Counted from the stretch's first letter, positions 41,684 to 51,206 are shown. The stretch is 53,099 nucleotides of DNA from JAZFYD01 sp036443405 (GCA_036443405.1 JAZFYD010000181.1:1-53099); one strand, 5' to 3'. Notes: a model not told the origin generated them from the sequence alone. Numbers and translations: made by a program.

Positions 41684-42580
41684 ATGAGAAAGATTGCCGC
41701 GATTCTCTGTGTGCTCGTCGGTGCCGCTGGCGCTGAGGGTGACGCTGATCATTCCAACAAAGCCAAGCCGGCCAAAGCGAAACTCCCGGTGTCCAAGGTC
41801 CTCAAGGTCCAGGTCAACAAGGGGGATCGCGTCAAAGGCCAAAACTCGGTTTCCTACGAGGTCGAGACTTCCGAGACGAATGGCCAGCGCGTCAACAAGC
41901 GCATGGAGTCTGTGCAGCGCACCGAGAAGTTCGTGGATGTGATCAAGGAGTCGGGGCAACTCGGCGTGGTGCGCGAGCGCAGCTATCTGACCCGTTACGA
42001 GAAGGTTCGTACGGACGGTGGCCGTCCCGAGGTCCTGCAGGACCCGCTCACCGGCAGGACCGTCCTGATCCGCGAGAGCAAGCGCCGGCGCGTGGTCAGC
42101 GCCATCGACGGCTCCAGAATCAGCCCGCTCGTGCGACGCACCGTCGGGATGGAGATCGACTGGCGCGATGTGCTCTCCAAAGACCCGGTGAAGCCGGGCG
42201 ACGAGTGGGAGGGAGATGCGACTGCGCTCGCTCGCCGGGTCGCCGCGCACTTCGACTGCGGCTCGCGGAGCAAGATGCGGGTTCGCTACGAGGGCGATGT
42301 CGAGCACGAGGGCGCCCGCTGCGCGCATCTCTACATCGACTGGAGGATCGAGGGGATGCGCGACCGCAACCTCTTCACGAAGGTCATGCTGGCCGGCGAT
42401 GCCTATCTCGATCTCGACAACGGTCGCTTCATCGACATCGATCTCACAGGCCGACTTGTCGTTCGCGGCGCGATCCTGGGCAAGGGATTCCCGACGATCA
42501 TCAAGGGCCAGGGGCCGGTCACGCTGAAGAGCACACTGAAGGCCGCGCCCATCCAGGCGTCCGCGCCGAGCGGCGAGTAG
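41684..42580 (+). CDS. Secreted protein of unknown function
   Basis: 298 residues from ATG 41684. The N-terminus MRKIAAILCVLVGAAGAEG is a signal peptide, probably cleaved near residue 18. The mature part is Lys-rich at first (SNKAKPAKAKLP) and then beta-rich: a mid-region with KPGDEWEGDATAL and AHLYIDWRIEG, and a C-terminal LDLDNGRFIDIDLTGRLVV. This layout resembles periplasmic or lipoprotein beta domains found downstream of kinases, but I recognise no family. It is divergent from the zinc-ribbon/kinase gene (52 bp between starts) and 56 bp upstream of the histidine kinase gene. Confidence 0.7.
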   Translation: MRKIAAILCVLVGAAGAEGDADHSNKAKPAKAKLPVSKVLKVQVNKGDRVKGQNSVSYEVETSETNGQRVNKRMESVQRTEKFVDVIKESGQLGVVRERSYLTRYEKVRTDGGRPEVLQDPLTGRTVLIRESKRRRVVSAIDGSRISPLVRRTVGMEIDWRDVLSKDPVKPGDEWEGDATALARRVAAHFDCGSRSKMRVRYEGDVEHEGARCAHLYIDWRIEGMRDRNLFTKVMLAGDAYLDLDNGRFIDIDLTGRLVVRGAILGKGFPTIIKGQGPVTLKSTLKAAPIQASAPSGE

Positions 42581-42636
42581 GCCAGCCGAGACATCTTCGC
42601 GACGGACCGGGGCGCTTCCGCCTCTAGAATGTCCGC

Positions 42637-44244
42637 GTGCGGGCAGTCGCGATTGCGCTCCCGCTCTGCCTCGCTCTTGCGCTCACCGTCATCGCGGTCG
42701 CCGCGTCCGCCCACGTGGGCGCGCTCCGAGCCGAGGTCGAGCGCACCGGCGAACAACGTCTCCAAATCGATCTCCAACTCGAGGCGGTGCGGCGCGCCGC
42801 CGCGATCCCGAAGGCTCTGGACAAAGCGCCCATCGTCGCGCGTTACGCGAGCGACGGCGCGCTGCTCAAGCCGAAGCCGCCGGCAGAGGCGCCGTCGTTC
42901 GATGCACCGGCCGTGACACCCGCGCTGCTGGCCGCGCGCCGCGGCGAGTTCGAGCGTGCGGAGGCCCTGGCTCAGACCTCGGCCGAGCGGGCGCTGGTGC
43001 AACTCGCGCGCGGCGAAAAAGACGGCGACCCGAAACGCTTGCGCCGTGCGCTCGAAGAGCGCGCCCTCGCGGGAACCGACCTCGGATTCTGGACGGAACT
43101 GCGCGCGTTCCGGTTGGAGAATGTTGCGCCCACCGAGGAGTGGCTGGAAGACGTGCGGCGCCTTCAGGACGGAAAATCGTACGCGCTGGCGCATACGCTG
43201 TTGAGCGCGGCGGGCGCCACCCCGGATCCCGCGCCCGAGCGGCGCACCGCGTTGGCCGCGTTGAAGCCGGCGGCGGGCGTGCAGATCACGGACACCGAGA
43301 TCCGCCGCTTCGACGAGACCGGCGACGGGTTCGTACTCCGGGTCGTGCCGCGGGAGTGGTTCGACGACCTTCCGGACAGTTTCGTCGCGCCCCTGCCGGC
43401 GCCGTTCGAGGACCTCGCGGTGCGTGCGAATCTGGATCGCGACGCGATTCAAGACGAGAAGCGGAGCCGGCGCCACGCGATCCTGTTCCAGTACGGTGCG
43501 GCCGCGGCCCTTGTGCTCGCCGCCGGGGCGCTCAGCCTGGTTGCATACCGGCGAGCGATCCGTCTCGCGAACGAGAAGAGCGCGTTTGTCGCGAACGTCA
43601 CGCACGAACTCAAGACACCGCTGGCCAACATCCGGCTCTATGCCGAGTCGTTGCGCTCGGACCGCGTGCAGAGTAAGGATCAAGAGGAGTTCCTCGACAC
43701 GATCCTGTCGGAGTCCCACCGGCTCGAGGTGCTCGTGGAGGGCATCCTGCACGTGGCGCGCGGGGCGCACGCGCCGGGCCGCCGCCTGATCCCTGCCACC
43801 GAACTGATCGACGGCGCCGAGGAGCGCTGGGAAAAACGCCTGCGTGCCGAGGCGTTCGAGTTCGTGGTGCGCCGCGAGGAGTTGCCGCCGGTGGCCGTCG
43901 ATGAGGAGGCCGTTGGCCGCGCGGTGGACAACCTGCTCGACAACGCGCGCAAGTATTCGCGCGACAAGAAAGAGATCGAGCTTTCGGGCTGCGTGCAAAA
44001 CGGCAACGTGCTGCTCACCGTTCGGGACCGCGGGCCGGGCATCCCGGCGTCGGAGCAGGCGCACGTGACGAAACCGTTCGCGCGATTGGAGGGCGCGGAC
44101 AGAAAAGAGACTCCGGGAGCCGGCCTCGGCCTTTCGTTGGCCGAGGCGTGCATGCAAGCCCACGGGGGCCGTCTCGAAATTCGAAACCGGGCGGGCGGCG
44201 GCGCGGAAGTGTCGCTGGTTCTGCCCACGGAGGAGGGGACATGA
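42637..44244 (+). CDS. Sensor histidine kinase
   Basis: 535 residues from GTG 42637, preceded by TAGAAT (42625-42630) with 6 nt between and no Shine-Dalgarno. Transmembrane helices at about 5-27 and 283-303 enclose a helical, largely alpha sensor domain of about 250 residues that I do not recognise. The HisKA phospho-acceptor is His323 in FVANVTHELKTPLANI. HATPase boxes: N DNLLDNARKYS, G1 DRGPGIP, G2 GAGLGLSLAEA. The stop overlaps the next gene, a PhoB-type response regulator, so they form a two-component pair. The ligand is unknown. Confidence 0.92.
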   Translation: MRAVAIALPLCLALALTVIAVAASAHVGALRAEVERTGEQRLQIDLQLEAVRRAAAIPKALDKAPIVARYASDGALLKPKPPAEAPSFDAPAVTPALLAARRGEFERAEALAQTSAERALVQLARGEKDGDPKRLRRALEERALAGTDLGFWTELRAFRLENVAPTEEWLEDVRRLQDGKSYALAHTLLSAAGATPDPAPERRTALAALKPAAGVQITDTEIRRFDETGDGFVLRVVPREWFDDLPDSFVAPLPAPFEDLAVRANLDRDAIQDEKRSRRHAILFQYGAAAALVLAAGALSLVAYRRAIRLANEKSAFVANVTHELKTPLANIRLYAESLRSDRVQSKDQEEFLDTILSESHRLEVLVEGILHVARGAHAPGRRLIPATELIDGAEERWEKRLRAEAFEFVVRREELPPVAVDEEAVGRAVDNLLDNARKYSRDKKEIELSGCVQNGNVLLTVRDRGPGIPASEQAHVTKPFARLEGADRKETPGAGLGLSLAEACMQAHGGRLEIRNRAGGGAEVSLVLPTEEGT

Positions 44245-44951
44245 GCCGCATCCTGTTGATCGAAGACGACGAAGCGATGGCGCGCGGCCTCGTCTACAAC
44301 TTCCGCGCATCGGGCTACGAGATCGCAGTGGAGAGCGACGGTGCCGCGGGTTTGAAGCAGGCGCGCGTGGGCGGCTACGACCTCGTGCTGCTCGACGTGA
44401 TGCTTCCCAAACGCAGCGGTTTCGAGGTGCTGAAGAAACTGCGCAGCGACGGCAACGAAACGCCGGTCATCCTCCTCACCGCGCGCGGCGAGGAGATGGA
44501 TCGCATCGCCGGACTCAAGCTCGGAGCCGACGACTACGTGACCAAACCGTTCAGCCTCGGTGAACTGCTCGCGCGGGTCGAAGCGAGGCTGCGCCGTTCG
44601 TCGAAGGTCGCGGCCGAGGTCGAGGTCGACTTTGTCGCGCTGCGCATCTCGCGCGGATCGCACTCCAGCCGCATCACGCCGACCGAAGCGGAATTGCTCC
44701 GCTATCTCATCGACCGCGCCGGCCAGGCCGTGCCGCGTGAACAGATGCTCAAGGAGCTCTGGGGCGTCACGCACGCGATGGAAACGCGCACCCTCGACAA
44801 CCACATCCTGCGGCTGCGCAAGAAACTGGAACGCGATCCGGCCGCGCCGCGCATCCTGCAGACCATCCCGCGTGTCGGGTACATGCTCGCGCCGGGGACG
44901 ATCTCGTTACGCGAGCGAGACGGCAAGACCAACGATCCCGGCGTCTCATGA
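44241..44951 (+). CDS. OmpR/PhoB-family response regulator
   Basis: 236 residues from ATG 44241, overlapping the histidine kinase TGA by 4 nt and preceded by GGAGGGG. Receiver domain: acidic pair EDD (8-10), phospho-acceptor Asp52 (LVLLDVMLP), Thr in LLTARG and Lys in VTKPF. A winged-helix DNA-binding domain follows at about 130-222 (ITPTEAELLRYLI, TRTLDNHILRLRKKL, IPRVGYML). It should be phosphorylated by the upstream kinase and regulate transcription. A short charged tail follows. Its stop overlaps the start of the HEAT-like gene, which may be a target or signalling accessory. Confidence 0.93.
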   Translation: MSRILLIEDDEAMARGLVYNFRASGYEIAVESDGAAGLKQARVGGYDLVLLDVMLPKRSGFEVLKKLRSDGNETPVILLTARGEEMDRIAGLKLGADDYVTKPFSLGELLARVEARLRRSSKVAAEVEVDFVALRISRGSHSSRITPTEAELLRYLIDRAGQAVPREQMLKELWGVTHAMETRTLDNHILRLRKKLERDPAAPRILQTIPRVGYMLAPGTISLRERDGKTNDPGVS

Positions 44952-47455
44952 GTGCCATGCGAATCACCACAGCCATCCTTCTTCTGACCGCCCTCGCGTC
45001 CGCGCAGGACGGCGCTGCTCGCGCAAAGGTCGGCGAACCGGCCGCAACGGATCTCTTTTATCGGGCCTTCTGGTTCGAGCACGCCGCCGGAAAGACCGAC
45101 GAGGCGACGGCGGCGTACGAAAAGATTCTGCGCGAGCACGACCGCGCACCCGAAGCGCCTCGTGCGCTCCTCGGCCTCATCCGGATTCGTGTGGGGCGCG
45201 GCAAGGACGCGATGGCGCTGCTCGTGCAGTTGCGCAAGGCCTATCCGGACTCGGCTCGCGAAATCAAACAGGCCGGGGAGCTCGTCCGCGGCGTCGGCCA
45301 GGAGTTTTCGCCGGTGGTGCGTCCGCAGGACACGGATCTGCAGCGCCGTCTGCGCGAGCACTACGAGTTGCTGATGTCCGGCGGCGCGGACGACGAGGCG
45401 ATTGCGGATTTCAGCGTGCGCGCGCATCCGATGCTGCGTTACGTGATGAAACACGCGGGGCCGGACCCCGTGCAAACGGCCACCTGGATCCTCGCGGAGC
45501 AGCGTTCCGCCGCGGCGTACGCGGTCGTGATCGAGGCGCTGGAGGACGAGTCGTTGCCGCACCGGCGCGCCGTCCTGTCGATTTTCAAGGAAACGTTGGC
45601 AATCCCGCTAGTGGAGGGGTTGACGCGGGTGTTCCCGACGCTGTCACCGCGTCTGCGCTACGTCGCCGTCAACAACGTCCGCGGCGACATGGATGACCTC
45701 GAAGGGGAGACACTCGCGACCACGTTGCGGTTTCTCGCGATCGCGATGAAGGACGCCGACGAGGCCGTCAGGATCGAGGCGACACCGCGCCAGCGCGACC
45801 TCGGCAGTTGGCCGCCGCCGGAGCGTTGGACGAAGGAGTTCGCGCTGGCAGTGTTGGATGCTGCGGAAAAGACGCAGCCGTCGCCGTATCTCTGCCGCCT
45901 CGGTGCCGTGGACGAGAGACGCGTGACCGAGCTGGTCGCGCGGGTGAGTCCGGAGCGCTTTTCGGAGTTTCCGAAGGCGAAGCCCTCGGGTGCGCGGTCC
46001 CACCGGATTCTCGCGACCGCGGTGTTGGAGCTTGTGGAGAAACACCCCCAGGACCGCTTTCTCGCAAGCACGCTGCGTAGCAGCGCGAACCCCGATCAGC
46101 TCGTCGGTTGGATGATCCGTACGAAAAACACACGTCCGCTCGACGAGCTGAGAACGACGATAGCACGGAGGGCGTTTTTCAAGACGGTAAGAAACGGTTC
46201 GGCTCACCGTCGCGCCGCCTTCGATTCGTTGCTTCGGGAGGACTCGTACGCCGTGCGTTCGCTCCTGAGCTGGCTCGGCCTTTCGGCGAGCGGTTCCGTG
46301 GAGGACCTCGAGGCTTCGCTGAAGACGGCGCCGCACGGCAAAGGGATCGACGCGATTCTCGATAGTGAACACGGCTCCGCGGTCTATCTGTTCGGCGGAC
46401 GGGCGGCCGATCTGGTTCGATTGTGCCACGATGTCGAGGGCTACAACCAGCTGTTCAAGAGTGGCTCTTCTTTGATGCAACGGGGTTCGGCTGTGGGTGA
46501 GAAGTTCTTTGCGCGGCTCGTTTCCAAGGTGGACGCCAGAGCCTACAAGAGCTTTTGGTCTGCGCCCCCCGGGCCGGCCAACTCACGGGTCGTCCTCGCG
46601 CGGTTGCTCCACGAAAAGGGCGCGGAGTGGTTGTGGCAAACGGGCGAGAAACCGCCGGCGTTGCGCGTGCTCGAGAACGGTGATACGCAGCCGCACATTT
46701 GGACGCACTTCGCGTCCGTCCCGGCCGTACTTCAGGCGGCGCCGTTTTTCGCGGTGCTCATGAAGTCGACCAACGACGGGCGGCTCGAGATCGCGCTCTC
46801 CGCGATCGAGGTGGCGGGCCGCTCACGCCATCCGGACGCGACCGCGGCCGTGATCGCGGCGCTCGACTCGCGCTGGGAAACGGTGCGCGCGGCAGCGTTG
46901 CGTTCGCTGAAGAAAAAACCCCGCAAGGAGCTGGCGGCGCCGTTGGTCCAGTTTCTCGGTCGCGCGAAAGGCGAATCCGAACGCTACCTGGCTTATGAAG
47001 CCCTGGCTTCGTGCGGCGGCCGCGAGCACTCGCCCGTTTTTCGCGAACTCCTGGCAACCAAGACGAACTTCTCGTCCCCGTTTTGGCACCTCTATCACCA
47101 ACTCGACCCGCGTGCCGCCGTCAACCTCGCCGTGATGGAGCTCGGAAACAACTTCAAGTCGCCGGCGGCCTATCGCCGGAACGCGATGCACATCCTGTTT
47201 CAAACGACGGACCGGCGCCGGCTCGAAATCTTCCGCCGGGTCCTGCGCGGCGAACTCGAAGGCGATGTGTTGCAGGTCGTGACCACGGCCAGGGATCAGT
47301 ACCTGATCGAACTGGGACCGGAACTCGTCGAGATGATGCGCTACCCCGATGCGGGGGTCCGCATCCGCGCGGCTGAAGCCATCGAGAAGCTCAAAGAGTA
47401 CGCGGAAGCGAAGAAGATCTTTGGCGACGACGGAACGAAGCCGTCGGAGAAATAG
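44948..47455 (+). CDS. Secreted TPR/HEAT-like repeat protein
   Basis: 835 residues from ATG 44948 (ATGA overlap with the response regulator). The signal peptide ends LASAQD near residue 20. A TPR-like start (FWFEHAAGKTDEATAAYEKILREH) is followed by long alpha-helical repeats of HEAT type (VNNVRGDMDDLEGE, SAIEVAGRSRHPDATAAVIAALDSRWETVRAAALRSLKK, the latter split over about 685-722). Such solenoids usually bind other proteins. It is coupled to the two-component operon, so a periplasmic partner of the sensor is possible (inference). No catalytic motif is seen. It converges on the HtrA-like gene with a 4-bp gap. Confidence 0.75.
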   Translation: MSAMRITTAILLLTALASAQDGAARAKVGEPAATDLFYRAFWFEHAAGKTDEATAAYEKILREHDRAPEAPRALLGLIRIRVGRGKDAMALLVQLRKAYPDSAREIKQAGELVRGVGQEFSPVVRPQDTDLQRRLREHYELLMSGGADDEAIADFSVRAHPMLRYVMKHAGPDPVQTATWILAEQRSAAAYAVVIEALEDESLPHRRAVLSIFKETLAIPLVEGLTRVFPTLSPRLRYVAVNNVRGDMDDLEGETLATTLRFLAIAMKDADEAVRIEATPRQRDLGSWPPPERWTKEFALAVLDAAEKTQPSPYLCRLGAVDERRVTELVARVSPERFSEFPKAKPSGARSHRILATAVLELVEKHPQDRFLASTLRSSANPDQLVGWMIRTKNTRPLDELRTTIARRAFFKTVRNGSAHRRAAFDSLLREDSYAVRSLLSWLGLSASGSVEDLEASLKTAPHGKGIDAILDSEHGSAVYLFGGRAADLVRLCHDVEGYNQLFKSGSSLMQRGSAVGEKFFARLVSKVDARAYKSFWSAPPGPANSRVVLARLLHEKGAEWLWQTGEKPPALRVLENGDTQPHIWTHFASVPAVLQAAPFFAVLMKSTNDGRLEIALSAIEVAGRSRHPDATAAVIAALDSRWETVRAAALRSLKKKPRKELAAPLVQFLGRAKGESERYLAYEALASCGGREHSPVFRELLATKTNFSSPFWHLYHQLDPRAAVNLAVMELGNNFKSPAAYRRNAMHILFQTTDRRRLEIFRRVLRGELEGDVLQVVTTARDQYLIELGPELVEMMRYPDAGVRIRAAEAIEKLKEYAEAKKIFGDDGTKPSEK

Positions 47456-47459
47456 CCCG

Positions 47460-48599
47460 TCAACGCTCGGACGGGGTGACCGTCACGTCCATCCGCTTGC
47501 CCTTGCGCAGGATCGTCAGCGTGGCGGGCGCGCCCGGCTTTTGACCGCTCAGGGCCTTGGCGAGGCGGTCGAAGTCCTCGAACACCTTGCCGTTCACCGC
47601 TAGAAGGACGTCGTTGACCTGTAGGCCCGCCTTGGCGCACGGAGCGCCGCGCAACACGCCCATCACGGCGGCGGCGGCCGGCGGCAGATCGCAGTGCGCC
47701 CGTAGCGCGTCTCCGACCGGCGATACATAGAGCCCGAAGTGGGAGCGCCGCACCTTCCCGTTCTTGCGCAACTCGTTTGCAATTTCGATCAGGCGCGCGG
47801 CAGGCACCACAAATGTCGACTCGTACGTCACCAGCATCTGTATGCCCTCGACCTGCTCGACCTTCTGTACCGGCGGAGTCGTGCCGACTACCATTCCGAT
47901 CAGCAGGCCCTGATTGTCGACGCACGCGCCGCCGGGAAGCGGCCGCGCGACCGGTCCGGTGATCGCCACGACTTTGTCGAGCACGATAAATCGCTGGCCA
48001 TTCAGGTTGAACGACCCGTCGACGCCGTAGAGATCGCGAATCGGCAGGCGCAAGTTCGCGCGGCTGACGATACCTTTGGCGAACCTCCCCGAAAGGGAGG
48101 CCTGGCCGTTGATGTGGACCGCGTCGCCCACGCTCCGCGGCTTCTCGTTCAGCTTCAGGAACAGCTTCGTCTTGCGAGGGACGCGGAGAAGCGCGACATT
48201 CGTCAGCGGGTCGGTTCCGATCAGCTCCGCGATGTCGGTGCTTCCGTCCGCGTAGCGCACCTGGATGCGCAATGCCGCGCGAGGATGCACCGCGGTGGTC
48301 ACGATCTCCCCGCGTTCGGAGATGATCAGACCCGAAAACCGCAGCGGCACGCGCTGCACGATCTTGAGTTTGTTGAGCTCTTCGGCCGATGCCTTCCTGC
48401 GCACCAGTTCCTGCGCTTTGAGCAGGTTCCGATCCACCGTGGTCACTTGTACGGTGCACTTGCGGACGTGGTCATGTCGCGCGTTCGGCGCGCCGCCGCG
48501 CGGGCCGGGGCCTGCGCGCCCGCCCTGTGCGAGCGACGGGCCCGCGGTCGCCAAAAGTCCCGCGATGGTGAGCTCCAAGAAGAAGGACAACTTGTGCAT
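47460..48599 (-). CDS. HtrA/DegP-like PDZ protein with degenerate catalytic triad
   Basis: 379 residues. A signal peptide ends near residue 25 (PSLAQ). A trypsin-like domain occupies about 85-275 and a PDZ domain about 285-378 (APCAKAGLQVNDVLLAVNGKVFEDFD). Aligned by eye to DegP, the His is present (IVTTAVHP, His105). The Asp of the usual SDIALL is Asn134 (TNVALL), and the nucleophile of GNSGG is Pro222 (LPGGACVD). It should therefore have no protease activity and may act as a sensor or chaperone. The ATG overlaps the stop of the anti-sigma gene (TGATG), so it belongs to the ECF sigma operon on this strand. Confidence 0.82.
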   Translation of the reverse strand: MHKLSFFLELTIAGLLATAGPSLAQGGRAGPGPRGGAPNARHDHVRKCTVQVTTVDRNLLKAQELVRRKASAEELNKLKIVQRVPLRFSGLIISERGEIVTTAVHPRAALRIQVRYADGSTDIAELIGTDPLTNVALLRVPRKTKLFLKLNEKPRSVGDAVHINGQASLSGRFAKGIVSRANLRLPIRDLYGVDGSFNLNGQRFIVLDKVVAITGPVARPLPGGACVDNQGLLIGMVVGTTPPVQKVEQVEGIQMLVTYESTFVVPAARLIEIANELRKNGKVRRSHFGLYVSPVGDALRAHCDLPPAAAAVMGVLRGAPCAKAGLQVNDVLLAVNGKVFEDFDRLAKALSGQKPGAPATLTILRKGKRMDVTVTPSER

Positions 48600-49186
48600 C
48601 AGCGGGACTCGGGAAGGGGAACGCTGATCGGGACCGTCAGGTTCCCGGGCGTGTAGAACGTCTCGACCGGATCGAGTTTCAGTTCGCGATAGCGTTCCAT
48701 CAACTCGCGGGTGTCGGGGTTATCCAGATTGAGGATCATCTCGATGCCGCGTTCGGACGGAGGGGTGGTCACAACGACCGGACTGTTCTGCACGTCTCCA
48801 TTCCCGCCCGGTCGCGAAAAACGATGCACGCCCAGGAGCGTCGCCGAGACGGCGAACAGCAGCGTTGCGGCGATCGCGAGGCGGCGATAGAAGCGTGTGC
48901 CCTCGCCCTGAAGTTCGAGCCGCGGCTTAGCGCGAAACTGGTCCGTCGCGATCGCGATCTGGATCTTGGACAGGACGTCCGCCGCCGTCACGGGCGGTTC
49001 GCTGCGATCGCGCAGCACGGTGAGGGCGTCATGCGCGGCACGGGCCTCGTCGCAAAGCGCGCGAGCCTTCGGGTCTGCGCGCAAGAGGGCTTCCACTTCG
49101 CCGGCTTCCTCCTGCGAGAGGTCGCCCGCGACGTAGTCCTGCAGGAGCGCCTGCCTTCGAGATCGACTGAGTCGGGAACGGATCAT
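48599..49186 (-). CDS. Putative transmembrane anti-sigma factor
   Basis: 195 residues from ATG 49186, whose A is also the last base of the sigma factor stop (TGATG). The frame extends to 49267 but that part lies inside the sigma gene. The N-terminal cytoplasmic helices (ALLQDYVAGDLSQEEAGEVE and LLRADPKARALCDEA) resemble anti-sigma domains but lack the HxxxCxxC zinc motif. A transmembrane helix is at about 105-125 (LAIAATLLFAVSATLLGV), followed by a periplasmic tail with Pro-rich and acidic parts. The position directly after an ECF sigma gene is the main evidence. It probably holds the sigma factor at the membrane. Confidence 0.75.
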   Translation of the reverse strand: MIRSRLSRSRRQALLQDYVAGDLSQEEAGEVEALLRADPKARALCDEARAAHDALTVLRDRSEPPVTAADVLSKIQIAIATDQFRAKPRLELQGEGTRFYRRLAIAATLLFAVSATLLGVHRFSRPGGNGDVQNSPVVVTTPPSERGIEMILNLDNPDTRELMERYRELKLDPVETFYTPGNLTVPISVPLPESR

Positions 49187-49818
49187 CAAGGTTGCTCTCG
49201 GTTTTCCTGCCGCATCCGTCGGACCCACCGTTCCCGGAAAAGCTTGCGCGCCTTGTGCAAGCGCCACCGCACCGTCGAGTAGGTCACGTCGAGGATGCGC
49301 GCGATCTCTTCCACGCTCATCCCGTCGATGTCCTTCATCTTCAGCGGCATGCGGTACTTCTCCGAGAGCGAGGAGAGAATCAACTCCACCCGCTCGATCG
49401 TCGATGCCTTCTCCTCGTCTTCGATCTTCGCCTTCTTGGCGTCGACCAACTCCTCGACCTTGTCCGTCGGGACCGATTTGTCACGATCCATGCGGCGTTT
49501 GTGGTCGATGCCGAGGTTGAGCACGATCCGGTAGAGCCACGACGCGAAATCTCGGCCGAGGTCGTAGGTGTGAATGGCCCGGTGGACTTTGACGAAAGCC
49601 TCCTGGGCGATGTCCTGAGCGCGATCGTGGTCGAAGACCACGTCGTAAGCCGTCCAAAACGCCCGCTTCCAGTGTTTTTGCACCACCTCGGCGAACGCGT
49701 CCTGATCGCCCGCTTGAACCCGGCGTAGCAGGTCCATCTCCGCGGTGCGGTCGACGGGCTGTTCCCGCGTCTGCGATGCGGCGTGGATCCGTAGCGAAAT
49801 CGATCGCGCCTGGCTCAT
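49186..49818 (-). CDS. ECF-family RNA polymerase sigma factor
   Basis: 210 residues. Region 2 is at about 30-105 (VQAGDQDAFAEVVQKHW, DIAQEAFVKVHRAI, FASWLYRIVLNLGIDHKRR) and region 4 at about 145-200 (SSLSEKYRMPLKMKDIDG; SVEEIARILDVTYSTVRWRLHKARKLF). A charged spacer rich in Lys/Glu separates them. No extra C-terminal domain. It is first of an operon with the anti-sigma gene and the HtrA-like gene, all linked by 1-nt stop/start overlaps. It is divergently arranged with the toroid-protein gene at 49926, sharing a 107-bp promoter region. Confidence 0.93.
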   Translation of the reverse strand: MSQARSISLRIHAASQTREQPVDRTAEMDLLRRVQAGDQDAFAEVVQKHWKRAFWTAYDVVFDHDRAQDIAQEAFVKVHRAIHTYDLGRDFASWLYRIVLNLGIDHKRRMDRDKSVPTDKVEELVDAKKAKIEDEEKASTIERVELILSSLSEKYRMPLKMKDIDGMSVEEIARILDVTYSTVRWRLHKARKLFRERWVRRMRQENREQP

Positions 49819-49925
49819 CTAAGGTGTGTTCTTACAGGTTGTTAGGGCATCTGGGCGAGGCCGCCCTTTTACGGACAGACCATTACCTGGTGCTTACATG
49901 CCAGAGTACGCTCTTGGTGCCACCC

Positions 49926-51206
49926 ATGATTGCACGAAGCCTGATTCTTCTTCTCTCCCTATCGGCTGGTCTGCACGCCGCCGAACCGAACGCCGCGGCG
50001 GCCTTGAAGAAGGACCCCAAGTGGCTCAAAAAGATCCGCCACAGCATCGATTCCGGTGTCGCCTGGCTGGTTTCCAAGCAGAACGCCTCCGGCCGCTTCC
50101 CGGCCTTTGTGGACCCTCGCGGCGACGTCTATGAACTCGGCATGCACGCGCTGGCGACGCTCGCGGTCGTGAAGGGCGGGCAACCGACGGATTCCAAGGC
50201 GGTGAAAAAGGCCGAGGCGCTCATCCACTCGCTCTACAAGCGCCACAAGTTCACGATCAAGACGTACGAGGCCGGCCTGGTTCTGATGCTCCTTCAGGCC
50301 AAAGACGACGTCGCGACGTTCAAAGGCGGCAAGAAGAAGAGGCGGCGCAAGAAAAAGGGCGCGACCCGGCTGACCGAGGAGGACCGGACCCTCGCGAAGG
50401 AGTTGGCGCTCTGGCTACAGAGTCAGCAGACGCCCGAGGGCATGTGGCGCTACCCCGAGGGCGGCAACGACATCTCGAACACGCAATACGCGATTCTCGG
50501 ACTGTGGTCGGCCCAGCGCATGGGTCTGAAGGTGGACCGCGGCGTGATTCGGCGCGCGTTGAAAGCCACCCTCAAACGCCAGCAGCAAGACGGCCCGAAG
50601 GTGCCGCGTTACGTTCCGTCGCTGGACTCGCGTTACGGAACTTGGACGCCGCTGGGCGCAAAGGACCGCGCGCGTGCCTGGCGCTACATGCCGGCCGAGG
50701 AACGGTTGTTGGAAGACGGCAGCACCAAGATGATGCACTATCCGTACTCGGGTTCGATGACGTCCGCTGGCATCGCCATCCTGGCGATCGGTCGCGAAAT
50801 CCTGGGTGAGAAGGACGTGTGGCTCGACTCCAAACAGGACCGGTTGGTGCGCACCTCGATCTACGACGGTTTGGCCTGGATCGCCAACAACTGGGATGTG
50901 CAGGACAACCCCGGACAGCGCGGAAACTGGCCGTTTTACTGGCTCTACGGCCTCGAACGCTGCGGGCGCCTGACCGGCGTCGACAACATGGGCAAACACG
51001 ACTGGTACGTCGAGGGCGCCGAGCGGATCATGAGCGACCAGCGCGAGGACGGATCGTGGCCGCGAACGCAGCGCATGCGCCCGCCGGGCAACCAGAACGT
51101 GCGTTGGTGGAGCGATCAAGTGGACACGGCGTTTGCCATCTTGTTCCTCGTGCAGTCCACTCCGATCTTGAAGATCCCGGCGCCCGTTGTTTCGGGCGGC
51201 GAGTGA
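49926..51206 (+). CDS. Secreted prenyltransferase/squalene-cyclase-like alpha-toroid protein
   Basis: 426 residues from ATG 49926. The signal peptide MIARSLILLLSLSAGLHAA is cleaved near 19. It carries repeats typical of the alpha6-alpha6 toroid fold, with QW-like units: SGVAWLVSKQNASGRFPAF (about residue 40), WLQSQQTPEGMWRYPEGG (about 163) and ERIMSDQREDGSWPRTQ near 370. A Lys/Arg-rich insert (KKKRRRKKKG) interrupts the first third. No DxDD or metal-binding prenyltransferase set is seen, so enzymatic cyclase or transferase activity is doubtful. The family is frequent in planctomycetes. A TACGCT element lies 13 nt upstream of the start. Function unknown. Confidence 0.78.
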   Translation: MIARSLILLLSLSAGLHAAEPNAAAALKKDPKWLKKIRHSIDSGVAWLVSKQNASGRFPAFVDPRGDVYELGMHALATLAVVKGGQPTDSKAVKKAEALIHSLYKRHKFTIKTYEAGLVLMLLQAKDDVATFKGGKKKRRRKKKGATRLTEEDRTLAKELALWLQSQQTPEGMWRYPEGGNDISNTQYAILGLWSAQRMGLKVDRGVIRRALKATLKRQQQDGPKVPRYVPSLDSRYGTWTPLGAKDRARAWRYMPAEERLLEDGSTKMMHYPYSGSMTSAGIAILAIGREILGEKDVWLDSKQDRLVRTSIYDGLAWIANNWDVQDNPGQRGNWPFYWLYGLERCGRLTGVDNMGKHDWYVEGAERIMSDQREDGSWPRTQRMRPPGNQNVRWWSDQVDTAFAILFLVQSTPILKIPAPVVSGGE

